Source: Burkholderiales bacterium
Lineage (GTDB): Bacteria > Pseudomonadota > Gammaproteobacteria > Burkholderiales > SG8-39
NCBI GenBank assembly: GCA_027493935.1
Contig: JAOSJV010000010.1
Span: 611,930 to 675,929, forward strand
Direction: 5' to 3'
Length of the DNA stretch: 64,000 bases
A program made the position numbers and the translations under genes. The notes beneath the pieces were generated by a model. It was not told the origin of the DNA, made no database searches, and saw only the letters and a program-made list of their open reading frames with translations. This document shows, one piece after another, positions 1-8,707 of the stretch. Position 1 is the first letter of the stretch, and every line of letters starts with the position of its first letter.

Positions 1-1641
1 CGCCGCATCGCCGACGAGTACCTCGCGCACGCCCGCGTCGGCGAGACGGTCGAGATCGAGGGTCACACGCTGCCGCTGCGCCCGGTGGCGGTGATGCTCG
101 GCAAGGGCATCGCCAACGGCTGGGGCGCCTACCACTGCTGCTGGGCGCAGAAGATCCTCGCGATCCTGGTGGGTGCGCTCGAGGTGCCGGGCGGCATCCT
201 CGGCACCGCGGTCAAGCTGGTGCGGCCGGCCAATCCGCGGGTGGGCTCGGCGGTGCCGGGGCCCGACGGCTTCATGCACTACCAGTTCAATCCGACCTCC
301 GCCGAGGCGTGGATGCGCAGTCCGCACATCCGCAACGCCTACAAGACGCTGGTGCCGCTGGTGTCGGACTCGCCGTGGTCGCCGGCGCTCGGGCCGGCGC
401 ACCTGCCGTGGCTGTTCCTCAAGGTGCAGCCCGAGGGCTTTCCGCGCGTCAACCCGCCGGACATCTGGTTCTGCTACCGCACCAACCCGGCGATCTCGTC
501 GTGGAACGCCCCGGAGGTGGCGAAGCGCCTCGCCGAGTTCCCGTTCATCGTCGCCTTCGCCTACACCGAGGACGAGACCAACCACTTCGCCGACGTGCTG
601 CTGCCCGAGTCGACCGATCTCGAGAGCCTGCAGCTGATCCGCATCGGCGGCACGAAGTTCAACCAGAACTTCTGGCACCACGAGGGCTGGGCGCTGCGCG
701 CCAAGCCGCTCGAGCCGCTCGGCGACACGCGCGACATGACCGACATCGCCACCGAGCTCGCGCGGCAGGCCGGCATCCTCGAGCGCTACGTCGAGGCGAT
801 CAACCGCGGCGCGGCCGGCATGTCGCTGCGCGCGCGCGACGGCGCGTTCGACTACGCGCTCGACCCGGCCGCGCCGCCGGCCACCGAGCAGGTGTGGGAC
901 GCGATCTGCAAGGCGGCGTCGCACGACCTCAGCGGCGGCGAGGAGGTGCACGACCTCGCCTGGTTCCGCGAGCACGGCTTCATGCTGCGCCCGTTCCCCG
1001 AGCTCGACTGGTATCTCTACCCCGCGCTCGAGCGCCAGGGGCTGCGCTTCGAGCTGCCCTACCAGGAGCGGCTCACGCGCCACGGCCAGGAGCTCGCGCA
1101 CCGCCTCAAGGAAGCGGGCATCGGCTGGTGGGAGAAGCAGCTCGAGGAGTACGAGTTCCTGCCGACCTACGAGCGCTTCGCCGAGATCTGGCTCGAGTAC
1201 GCGCGGGAGTACGGGCACGACCCGGAGGAATACCCGTTCTGGGCGATGACCGCACGCTCGTTCCAGTACGCCTGGGGGGCGAACGCCGGCATCCCGCTCA
1301 TCAAGGAGGTGGCCGACAACGTCGCCGGGCACCAGGGCGTGATCGTCAACCGCACGACAGCGCGGCGCATGGGCATCGCCGACGGCGACCCGGTGGTGAT
1401 CGAGTCGGTGTCCGGCGTGACCGAGGGCCCGGCGGTGCTGCGCGAGGGGATCCGGCCCGACTGCGTGCTGATGATCGGCCAGTTCGCCCACTGGAAGACG
1501 CCGGTGGCGAAGGACTTCGGGCTGCCGAGCCTGAACTCGGTCACCGACATCTCGCTCAAGCTGACCGACGGCACCGGCAGCGGCGCCGACCTGATGCGAG
1601 TCAAGCTCTACAAGGCCGGCGGGCGCGCCCGCCGCGCGTGA
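1..1641 (+). CDS. Molybdopterin oxidoreductase, DMSO-reductase family, catalytic subunit (5' truncated)
   Basis: The reading frame is open from the first base, so only the C-terminal ~546 residues are in the window. Visible family signatures are ADVLLPESTDLE (about residue 197), the usual stretch in the second half of MopB enzymes, and a C-terminal molybdopterin-dinucleotide-binding barrel with ARRMGIADGDPVVIES (about 445-460). The metal-ligand region and any N-terminal FeS or Tat motif are outside the window. It overlaps the start region of a fused FeS/membrane-anchor gene, so it is the catalytic subunit of a membrane-bound oxidoreductase. The substrate cannot be told. Phenylacetyl-CoA:acceptor oxidoreductase-like and polysulfide/thiosulfate reductase-like enzymes are both candidates. 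Confidence 0.85.
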   Translation, partial: RRIADEYLAHARVGETVEIEGHTLPLRPVAVMLGKGIANGWGAYHCCWAQKILAILVGALEVPGGILGTAVKLVRPANPRVGSAVPGPDGFMHYQFNPTSAEAWMRSPHIRNAYKTLVPLVSDSPWSPALGPAHLPWLFLKVQPEGFPRVNPPDIWFCYRTNPAISSWNAPEVAKRLAEFPFIVAFAYTEDETNHFADVLLPESTDLESLQLIRIGGTKFNQNFWHHEGWALRAKPLEPLGDTRDMTDIATELARQAGILERYVEAINRGAAGMSLRARDGAFDYALDPAAPPATEQVWDAICKAASHDLSGGEEVHDLAWFREHGFMLRPFPELDWYLYPALERQGLRFELPYQERLTRHGQELAHRLKEAGIGWWEKQLEEYEFLPTYERFAEIWLEYAREYGHDPEEYPFWAMTARSFQYAWGANAGIPLIKEVADNVAGHQGVIVNRTTARRMGIADGDPVVIESVSGVTEGPAVLREGIRPDCVLMIGQFAHWKTPVAKDFGLPSLNSVTDISLKLTDGTGSGADLMRVKLYKAGGRARRA

Positions 1642-1661
1642 ACCGGATCGAGGCGCAGCGC

Positions 1662-3315
1662 ATGGACGCAGCACGCTTCACGCAGCACACGCCGCGCTGG
1701 GGGATGGTCATCGACCTCAACCGCTGCGTCGGCTGCCAGACCTGCACCACCGCGTGCAAGCACGCCAACGACACGCTGCCCGGCGTGCAGTGGCGCCGGG
1801 TGATCGACGTCGAGCTCGGGACGTTCCCGGACGTCGAGCGCTTCTTCATGGTCACCGGCTGCCAGCACTGCGCCGAGCCGCCGTGCGTCCCGGTGTGCCC
1901 GACCGGGGCCACCTGGCAGCGCGCCGACGGGCTGGTGGTGCAGGACTACGACGTGTGCATCGGCTGCGCGTACTGCGCGGTGGCGTGCCCCTACCAGGCG
2001 CGCACGATCGCTCACGACCAGCGCTGGTACTTCGGTCGCGAGACGCGCCAGGAGGCGGCGGTGCGGCACGACGAGCGCCTCGGCGTGGCGCAGAAGTGCA
2101 CCTTCTGCAAGGAGCGCGTGGACACCGGGCTCGCGCAAGGCCTGCGGCCCGGAATCGATCCGGCGGCGACGCCGGCCTGCGCCGCGGCGTGCATCGCGAG
2201 CGCGATCCAGTTCGGCGACTTCAACGACCCTGCGAGCCACGTGTCGCAGCTGCTCGCCGCGCCGCATTTCCAGCTGAACGCCGCGCTCGGCACCGATCCG
2301 CAGATCAAGTACCTGTACACGACGCCGGCCGTGCCCGGCCGCGCACCTGCCGCCGGCGACCTCGACGAGGAGCGCATGGGCGATCCGGCCAACCCGCTGG
2401 TCGGCCCGCGGCAGACGCTGTGGGACTGGCGTGCGGCGATGAACTGGATCTTCGGCGGCGTCGGCTCGGGCCTCGCGGTGGCGGCCTGGCTCGCCGCGCT
2501 CGTCGGCGCGGTGCCGGCGGCCTCGGTGCCGGCGATGCACGTGCTCGCCGCCGCGATCATGGCGCTCGGGCTGTTCTTCGTGTTCCTCAAGATCGGCCGC
2601 AAGCTGCGCTTCTGGCGCGCGCTCGCCCGGCCGCAGACGAGCTGGATGACGCGCGAGATCTACGCCGTGGCCGCGTTCTACCCGGCGGTGCTCGCCAACC
2701 TGCTCTGGCCGAGCGCCTGGCTCGCGCTCGCCGGGGGCGTGCTCGCGCTCGCGTTTCTCTTCTGCCAGGCGAAGATCCTGCATCTCGCGCGCGGCGTGCC
2801 GGCGTGGCGCGCGCCGCTCGTGCCGTGGATGATCCTCGCGAGCGGCCTGTTCGAAGGCCTCGGCCTGCTCGGACTGCTCGTCGCGCTCGGCTGGCGCGCC
2901 GGGCCGCCGGGCGCCGCGCTGCCGCTCGCCGGCCTCGCGCTCGCCGTCGTGAACGCCCTGCTGTGGGCCGCCTACCGGCGCGGCGCGCAGGCCGCCGGGA
3001 TCGTGCCGCTCGCGCGGCGGGTGATCGAGCGCCTCGCCGCGCCGCTTCACCTCGCGGGCCACGCGCTGGCGGCGCTCGCGTTCGCGGCTGCGCTCGTCCA
3101 CCCGCCGCGCGCCCTTTTTGTACCTCGGGATCGCCGGTACCGCGGCGATCGTCCAAGGCGCGGTCTGGAAATTCACGCTCATCGTGCGCGCCGGCTACCA
3201 GCAGGGCTACCTCCTGCCCGCGGTGCCGCAGCGCGGCTCGGGCGCGCGGGCGGCGCCGGCGCGCACCGCCGGCGTGTCCGTCCGGCACGCCGCGCACGCC
3301 GAGGCGGCGGAATAG
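1662..3315 (+). CDS. Fused 4Fe-4S electron-transfer subunit and NrfD/DmsC-type membrane anchor (frameshift)
   Basis: The N-terminal ~230 residues are a DmsB/PsrB-like ferredoxin with four cysteine clusters (CVGCQTCTTAC, CQHCAEPPCVPVCP, CIGCAYCAVACP, CTFCKER...CAAAC). From about residue 260 a hydrophobic DmsC/NrfD-like quinol-binding anchor follows. These subunits are usually separate, so the fusion is notable. I chose ATG 1662, with GAGG 9 bases upstream; GTG 1638, overlapping the previous stop, is the alternative. The frame breaks at the T5 run 3115-3119. Removing one T joins it to the last ~65 residues (LYLGIAGTAAIVQGAVWKF), ending at TAG 3315. It should carry electrons between the molybdoenzyme at 1-1641 and the quinone pool. 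Confidence 0.8.
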
Positions 3316-3336
3316 CTCGGGAACCGGTGCGTAGGT

Positions 3337-3405
3337 CACCCCCGCGAACGCGGGGATCCACCAAGCCGTCGATTGCGCACGATCCCCGCTTTCGCGGGAA
3401 TGGCG
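3337..3405. repeat. Paired-hairpin intergenic repeat (REP-like)
   Basis: There is a perfect hairpin CCCCGCG-AA-CGCGGGG (3340-3355) and a second CCCGC-TTTC-GCGGG (3385-3398). The two units are inverted to each other (GCGGGGATC at 3350-3358, GATCCCCGC at 3381-3389). The same core recurs at 43477-43500. It lies between convergent genes and could also act as a bidirectional terminator. Confidence 0.7.
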
Positions 3406-3519
3406 ACCTTATGCAGAATTTCCCGAGCGAGCACGCGTTGCGCCCACGGCTGCGCAGACACCGCCCCGACCGACCGTTAGCATGGTCCGGCGCCCTGCGG
3501 CCGGCTCCGGGTCTCCGGC

Positions 3520-4831
3520 TCACCCATAGAAGAGCTGCGGCAGCGCGAGCGAGATCCAGGGCACTGCGGCGAAGAGGGCGAGCCGCAGGATGTCGGCCGC
3601 GATGAACGGCAGGATGCCGCGGAAGATCGTCGTGGTGGAGACGTCGGGCAGGACGCTCGAGAGCACGTACACGTTGAGCCCGATCGGCGGCGTGATCAGG
3701 CTGATCTCGGTGACCATCACCACGATGACGCCGAACCACACCAGCACCCACTTGGGCTCGATTCCGAGGTCGAGGCCGGCCACCACCGGGAAGAAGATCG
3801 GCACCGTGAGCACGATCATCGACAGGCTCTCGAACACGCAGCCGAGGACGACGTAGATCGCGAGCATGATCACGATCACCATCATCGGCGAGGTGCCCTC
3901 GCCGGTGATCATCGCGAGCAGGCCCTCCGGCAGCCCCGCCGCGTTGACGAAGTTCGAGAAGACGAGCGCCCCGATCAGGATGAAGAACAGGATCGCCGAA
4001 GTGCGGGCGCTGTCGACCGTCACCTCGAAGACCGATCTCCAGGACACCCCCGCGGAAGAGCGCGAGCACCAGCGCGCCGGCCGCCCCGATGCCGGCCGCC
4101 TCGGTCGGCGTGAACACGCCGGCGTAGATGCCGCCCAGGACCAGCACGAACAGCGCCAGCACCGTCCACACGCCGCGCAGCGCCCGGATCCGCTCGCGCC
4201 ACGGGGTGTGCTGCGCCTGCGGCCCGGCGGCCGGGTCGCGCCACACGGCCCACTTCACCGCCCCGATGTAGAACAGCACGCCGATCAGTCCCGGCAGGAA
4301 GCCGGCGGCGAACAGCTGGTTGATCGACGTCTCGGTCATCAGGCCGTAGATCACGAGGATCACCGACGGCGGGATCAGGAGGCCGAGCGTGCCGCCGGCG
4401 GCGATCGAGGCGGTGGCGAGCGTGTCCCGGTAGCCGAACTTGCGCATCGGCGGCATCGCTACCTTGGCCATCGTGGCAGCAGTCGCGAGCGAGGATCCGC
4501 ACACCGCGCTGAATCCGCCGCAGGCGGCCACGGTGGCCATCGCCAGACCGCCGCGGCGCCGGCCGAGGAAGGCCTGGGCGGCGGCGTACAGCTCCTGCGC
4601 GATGCCGGCACGCGCCACCAGGTTGCCCATCAGCACGAACATCGGCAGCACCGACAGCTCGAGGCTGAGCACCGTCGAGTAGAACCGCTCGCCGGTGGTG
4701 GCGAGCGCGGCGTTGAAGCCGCGCAGGTACCAGAAGCCGCAGAATCCGACCGACCCCATGGCGAAGGCGATCGGCATCCGCAGCAGGATGAGCGCCAGCA
4801 GGATCGCGAGGCCGATGAACGCTACCGTCAA
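3520..4831 (-). CDS. dctM: TRAP transporter large permease DctM (frameshift)
   Basis: This is the multi-pass (about 12-helix) permease of a TRAP transporter, which couples solute uptake to the Na+ gradient. The N-terminal part has typical motifs (LRMPIAFAMG, GGFSAVCGSSLATAATM, GGTLGLLIPPSVILVIYG) and the C-terminal part has LITPPIGLNVYVL. The frame breaks at the C5 run 4047-4051; removing one base joins both halves into about 437 residues, the usual DctM length. The start is TTG 4831 behind a purine-rich GGGGGGCGA, 17 bp after dctQ. The order P-Q-M is standard. The substrate is not readable from the permease. Confidence 0.9.
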
Positions 4832-4848
4832 GTCGCCCCCCGCGCGGC

Positions 4849-5388
4849 TCAGCGGCCGGCGTCCGCCCCGCCCGACGACAGCGGGCCGCGGCCGAGCGCG
4901 TAGCGCACCGCGTTCCCCGCCAGCGCAAGCGCTGCGGCCGCGCACATCGCGGCGAAGAAGTACACCAGCGGGCCTTTCTGCAGGCGCAGGAACATGGTGA
5001 CCTCGCCGTCGCCGGTGAGGCGTCCGGCGAGAATCCACATCCGCCACGTGACCATCGCCATGAATGCCGCGGCGAGCGCGTTCAGCACCGTCTGCCGCGG
5101 AGCGATCCAGCGCCCGCGGTAGAGCACATCGATGATGTCCACGCAGGTGTGCTCCTCGCGCCAGCTCAGGCGCGGCAGCACCGCATACACCCCGATCGCC
5201 ATGAAGAACACGGTCAGCTCGTCGGCGCCGCCGATCGGGGCGCGGAACAGGTAGCGGCCGACCACGTCGACGACGGTGACCGCCGACAGTGCGAGCAGCA
5301 TCGCCGCCGCCACCGCGTCGGCCAGCCACGCGGACACGCGCGCCCAGGCGGCCGGCCGCCTGGGCGCGCGCGGATGCACCGCGCTCAT
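4849..5388 (-). CDS. dctQ: TRAP transporter small permease DctQ
   Basis: A 179-residue, four-helix membrane protein with DctQ-type features: VDVVGRYLFRAPIGGADELTVF near residues 25-50 and WREEHTCVDIIDVLYRGR. It is the small membrane subunit that pairs with DctM. It lies 12 bp after dctP and 17 bp before dctM on the same strand, so the three form one operon. The C-terminal tail is alanine/glycine-rich and uninformative. Confidence 0.88.
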   Translation of the reverse strand: MSAVHPRAPRRPAAWARVSAWLADAVAAAMLLALSAVTVVDVVGRYLFRAPIGGADELTVFFMAIGVYAVLPRLSWREEHTCVDIIDVLYRGRWIAPRQTVLNALAAAFMAMVTWRMWILAGRLTGDGEVTMFLRLQKGPLVYFFAAMCAAAALALAGNAVRYALGRGPLSSGGADAGR

Positions 5389-5400
5389 CGCGCCTGCGCG

Positions 5401-6420
5401 CTACTTCTTCTTCTCTAGGCTGCGCGCGGTCTCGCGCAGCTCGTTCAGTGCCGCGCGCGGATCGTAGCCCTTGCCGGAGGCCCGCTTCACCCAGTCCTCC
5501 TCGATCTGCACGGTCACCTTCTTCAGCTCCCCGAGCATCTGCGGCGAGGCGGTCGAGATCGTGTTGCCGGCGGCTTTCGCGGCCTGCCGGCCGACCTCGT
5601 CTGCGTCGGCCCAGGTGCTGCCCGCGAAGGCCGACAGCTTCTCGCCCGACACGCTCATCACCGCCTTCCGGTCGTCAGGCGACAGCGAGTTGAACTTGGC
5701 CGCGTTCAGGATGATGGCGAAGCTGCCGTCGTAGAGGTTGCCCGGGAACTCGACCACGTGCTTCGTCACCTCGACCAGGCGGAAGCTCTTGTGGGTCTCC
5801 CACGGCATGAACACCGCCTCGGCCACCCGGCTGGAAAGGGTCTCGTACACCTTGGGTGCCGGCACCGTGACCGCGACGGCGCCGAAGGCCTCGCCCACCT
5901 TGGACGCGATGCCGCCGGGCAGCCGGACTTTCAGCCCCTTCAGGTCGGCCCACGAATTGATCGGTTTCTGGGACTGAATGACGCCCGCCCCGTGCGTCAT
6001 CAGGCCGATCACCATCACGCCCTTGTGCTCGTCGGCCTTCGCCAGGTATTTCTGGTGCACCCGCCAGTACGCCGCCGAACCGGCCGCGGCGCCCGCGCCG
6101 AGCCCCGGCATCTCCATCACCTGCGTCGCGACGAACTTGCCGGGGTTGTAGCCGTGGAAGATCCACGACACGTCGGCGACGCCGTCGCGCACCGCCTCGA
6201 AGTAGCCCGGCGGGGGCGCCAGGTTGTACTTGATCTCGAAAGTGACGCGCCCGCCGGTGGCCTTTTCGATTTCCTTGCCCAGGTGCGGCATGAGCCGGGC
6301 GTTGATGTGGTGAACCGGCGGTGCCCAGGTGCCGATCACGAGCTTCGTCTGGGCCGCCGCGGGGACTGCGGGCAACACCAGCCCGGCGGCGACGGCAAGT
6401 GCGAACGTACGGACTTTCAT
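5401..6420 (-). CDS. dctP: TRAP transporter substrate-binding protein DctP
   Basis: A 339-residue periplasmic solute-binding protein. A clear signal peptide (MKVRTFALAVAAGLVLP...AAAQ) ends near residue 23. It is followed by a DctP/TAXI-like start (KLVIGTWAPPVHHINARLMPHLGKEI) and the region PINSWADLKGLKVRLPGG seen in DctP proteins binding organic acids. ATG 6420 has a strong GGAGGAG 6 bases upstream, which decides the start. It is the first gene of the dctPQM operon. The conserved arginine in LKVRLPGG supports a carboxylate ligand; which one is unknown. Confidence 0.9.
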   Translation of the reverse strand: MKVRTFALAVAAGLVLPAVPAAAQTKLVIGTWAPPVHHINARLMPHLGKEIEKATGGRVTFEIKYNLAPPPGYFEAVRDGVADVSWIFHGYNPGKFVATQVMEMPGLGAGAAAGSAAYWRVHQKYLAKADEHKGVMVIGLMTHGAGVIQSQKPINSWADLKGLKVRLPGGIASKVGEAFGAVAVTVPAPKVYETLSSRVAEAVFMPWETHKSFRLVEVTKHVVEFPGNLYDGSFAIILNAAKFNSLSPDDRKAVMSVSGEKLSAFAGSTWADADEVGRQAAKAAGNTISTASPQMLGELKKVTVQIEEDWVKRASGKGYDPRAALNELRETARSLEKKK

Positions 6421-6619
6421 CGGACTCCTCCTCTCGGTCAGAACATGACACGATCCCTCAGGGCGGAGGTTATCGCATCTCGGCGGATCGCAGGCAAGTC
6501 CCCGCGTCACGCGACTGCGCCGCCCGGCGCGGGCCGGTGCGGCGGGAACCGCGGTTCGGGCCGCGGTGGTCAGAAGGGTCCGGGTCTTGTAGCATGAGGT
6601 CCCCCACCGGTGAGCGAAC

Positions 6620-6946
6620 ATGATCGCCTGCATCATCGAGTTCAGCGTCCGCGAGGGCCGCGACGCGCGCTTGCGCGAAGTGCTCGCGCCGCTGCTCGCC
6701 GAGGTGTCCGGCGTTCCCGGATTCGTCTCGAAGGAGACGTTCGACAGCCGCGCACGCCCCGGGCGGATCTTGACGGTCTCGTACTGGGAGACCCGAGACG
6801 CGCTGCAGCAATGGATGGCCAGCGCCAGCCACCGGCACGCGATCGTCGAGGGCAAGCGCGACATACTCGCCGACTACGCGATCCGCATCGCCGAGGTCGA
6901 GCGTGCTTATCACTGGCCGGTAAACGGCGCCGCGGACCGCGGCTAG
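6620..6946 (+). CDS. ABM (antibiotic biosynthesis monooxygenase)-domain protein
   Basis: A 108-residue protein with a single ABM ferredoxin-like fold: MIACIIEFSVREGRDARLREVLAPLL, then GFVSKETFDS and ILTVSYWETRDALQQW, ending RAYHWPV. Members of this family are small dimeric cofactor-free oxygenases, heme-degrading proteins or stress proteins. The histidine pair in ASHRHAI is the kind seen in the group. It is transcribed away from dctP and stands alone between two minus-strand units. The exact reaction is unknown. Confidence 0.75.
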   Translation: MIACIIEFSVREGRDARLREVLAPLLAEVSGVPGFVSKETFDSRARPGRILTVSYWETRDALQQWMASASHRHAIVEGKRDILADYAIRIAEVERAYHWPVNGAADRG

Positions 6947-7017
6947 CGGCGGCTCCGGCGCGCCGGAGGCGTGCTGCGTGGAGCGGGGGCCGGACCCGCG
7001 CGCGCTGCAGGCAGCGC

Positions 7018-7734
7018 TCAGAAATCCGCGCTGACGGTGGCGCGCGTGAACGATTCGATCTTGTCGAGCAGCCGGTCGGTGGCGGCGGCCGCGCCCGCCC
7101 CGTCCGCCGCCGCGATCGCGCGCGCGATGTCGGCGTGCAGCTTGGCGGTCTCCGGCAGGTCCGCCGCCTGCCGGTAGTGGTGGTACCAGAAGCGCCGCGA
7201 GAGCGACTGCATCAGGCCCATGGCGCCGGCGGCGAACTCGTTGCGCGCCGCGGCCACGCACGATTCATTGAACGCACGGTCCACGCGCATGAACGTGGTG
7301 TCGTCGTTCTCGCGCGCGCTGCGCTCGAAGCGCTCGGCGAGCTCGGCGAAATGTCGGCGCTCCTCGGCGCTCGCGCGCCGCGCGGCGCTGCGCGCGACCA
7401 GCCGCTCGACCTCGCGGCGCACCTCGAGCAGCCGCAGCTGGCTCTTCACGTTGATGTCGGAGACGATCACGCCGCGGCGCGGCAAGATCGTCACCAGCCG
7501 CTCGCGCGCGAGCCGCTGCAGCGCTTCGCGGATCGGTGTGCGGCCGATGCCCAGGCGCCGCGAGAGCATCGCCTCCGAGACTGCCGCGCCGGGCGGCAGC
7601 TTGAGCGTGACGATCAGCTCCTCGAGGTAGGTGTATGCTTTGTCGGTGAGCGTCGCGGCCGGCTCGCTGGCAGGCGCGCGGCGCGCGCGCCTTGCAGGCG
7701 CCCTCGCGCCGGCGGGACGCGCGCGCGAGGTCAC
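7018..7734 (-). CDS. GntR-family regulator, FCD subfamily
   Basis: 238 residues. After a basic, alanine-rich N-terminus of ~30 residues comes a winged helix (LTDKAYTYLEELIVTLKLPPG, RRLGIGRTPIREALQRLARE, VTILPRRGVIVSDIN). An FCD ligand-binding domain follows, with the metal-site histidine and arginines typical of the subfamily. The start is GTG 7734, overlapping the panB stop by 4 bp (GTGA). FCD regulators sense organic acids, and the dctPQM operon lies just downstream, so it may control that transporter, panB or the formate dehydrogenase operon. The target is inference. Confidence 0.88.
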   Translation of the reverse strand: MTSRARPAGARAPARRARRAPASEPAATLTDKAYTYLEELIVTLKLPPGAAVSEAMLSRRLGIGRTPIREALQRLARERLVTILPRRGVIVSDINVKSQLRLLEVRREVERLVARSAARRASAEERRHFAELAERFERSARENDDTTFMRVDRAFNESCVAAARNEFAAGAMGLMQSLSRRFWYHHYRQAADLPETAKLHADIARAIAAADGAGAAAATDRLLDKIESFTRATVSADF

Positions 7735-8600
7735 ACGTGCCGCCGCTTTTCCACCAGGGTGGCGAATTTGTCGTACTCCCCGTCGTCCACGGCATAGCTG
7801 TGGTCTTCGTCGGGAAAGCGGCCCGACTTGACTTCGCTCACGTACATCTTGAGGCCGTTCACCGCGACCTCGGTCAGGTTGGCGTAGCGCTTGGTGAACT
7901 TCGGCTTGAAGTCGGTGAACACTCCGAGCAGATCGTAGGAGAGCAGGATCTGGCCGTCGGTGCCGGCCCCGGCGCCGATACCGATGGTGGGGATCTCGAG
8001 CTCGCCGCTGATCAGCCGCGCGATCTTCGCCGGCACCGCCTCGAACTCGAGCATGAAGCAGCCGGCGTCCTGGATCGCGAGCGCATCCTCCAGGATCTTC
8101 ATCGCGCTATCCGCGGTGCGACCCTGGATCTTGAAGCCGCCGAACATCGCGATCGTGTGCGGCGTGAGCCCGATGTGCGACGCGGTCGGGATGCCGGCGT
8201 CCACCAGCGCCTTGAGGATGTGCGCCTGGCTCTTCCCGCCCTGCGGCTTCACCGCGTCGCACAGGGCCTCCTGCATGAAGCGGGCGGCGTTCGACAGGGC
8301 GCGGTCGACCGTGTTGTAGCTCTGGTACGGCATGCATCCGAGCACGAACGTGCTCGGCGCGCCGCGGCGCACCGCCTGCGCGTGCAGGACCATCATGTCC
8401 ATGGTGGCCGGAATCGTGTTCGGATGGCCGTGGCAGGTCATCGCCAGGCTGTCGCCGACCACGCATACGTCGACGCCCGCGGCCTCGGCCCACTTGGCCG
8501 AGGTGTAATCGAGCACCGACGTGTAGACCATCTTCTCGCCGCTCCGCTTCGAGCCGCGGATCTCGGTGATCGTGCGCTTCTTGCGCTCGCCCTGCGTCAT
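7731..8600 (-). CDS. panB: 3-methyl-2-oxobutanoate hydroxymethyltransferase (ketopantoate synthase)-like
   Basis: A 289-residue TIM-barrel protein matching PanB, which transfers a hydroxymethyl group from methylene-tetrahydrofolate to 2-oxoisovalerate in pantothenate synthesis. Motifs include VVGDSLAMTCHGHPNTIPATMDMM (metal Asp), IPTASHIGLTPHT and IPTIGIGAGAGTDGQILL with the upstream catalytic-region Glu (MLEFEAVP). ATG 8600 follows fdsA by 107 bp. No panC is adjacent. Its linkage to a GntR regulator and formate dehydrogenase is unusual for housekeeping panB. A PanB-like enzyme with another C1 acceptor is possible. Confidence 0.85.
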   Translation of the reverse strand: MTQGERKKRTITEIRGSKRSGEKMVYTSVLDYTSAKWAEAAGVDVCVVGDSLAMTCHGHPNTIPATMDMMVLHAQAVRRGAPSTFVLGCMPYQSYNTVDRALSNAARFMQEALCDAVKPQGGKSQAHILKALVDAGIPTASHIGLTPHTIAMFGGFKIQGRTADSAMKILEDALAIQDAGCFMLEFEAVPAKIARLISGELEIPTIGIGAGAGTDGQILLSYDLLGVFTDFKPKFTKRYANLTEVAVNGLKMYVSEVKSGRFPDEDHSYAVDDGEYDKFATLVEKRRHV

Positions 8601-8707
8601 GAGGCCCTCTCTGCCCGCCACTTGGTATGCCAGTTGTATGTTACCCGCTTTTTCCGCGCGCGGCCGCAGCGCTCCCCCTCCTCGCACAGGAGTGCAGTGC
8701 GGCGGCG

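Noticed and set aside
1608..3182. Long minus-strand open frame opposite the molybdoenzyme FeS/anchor gene
   Set aside because: Arg/Pro/Ala-rich shadow of a GC-rich gene; no domain and no ribosome-binding site.
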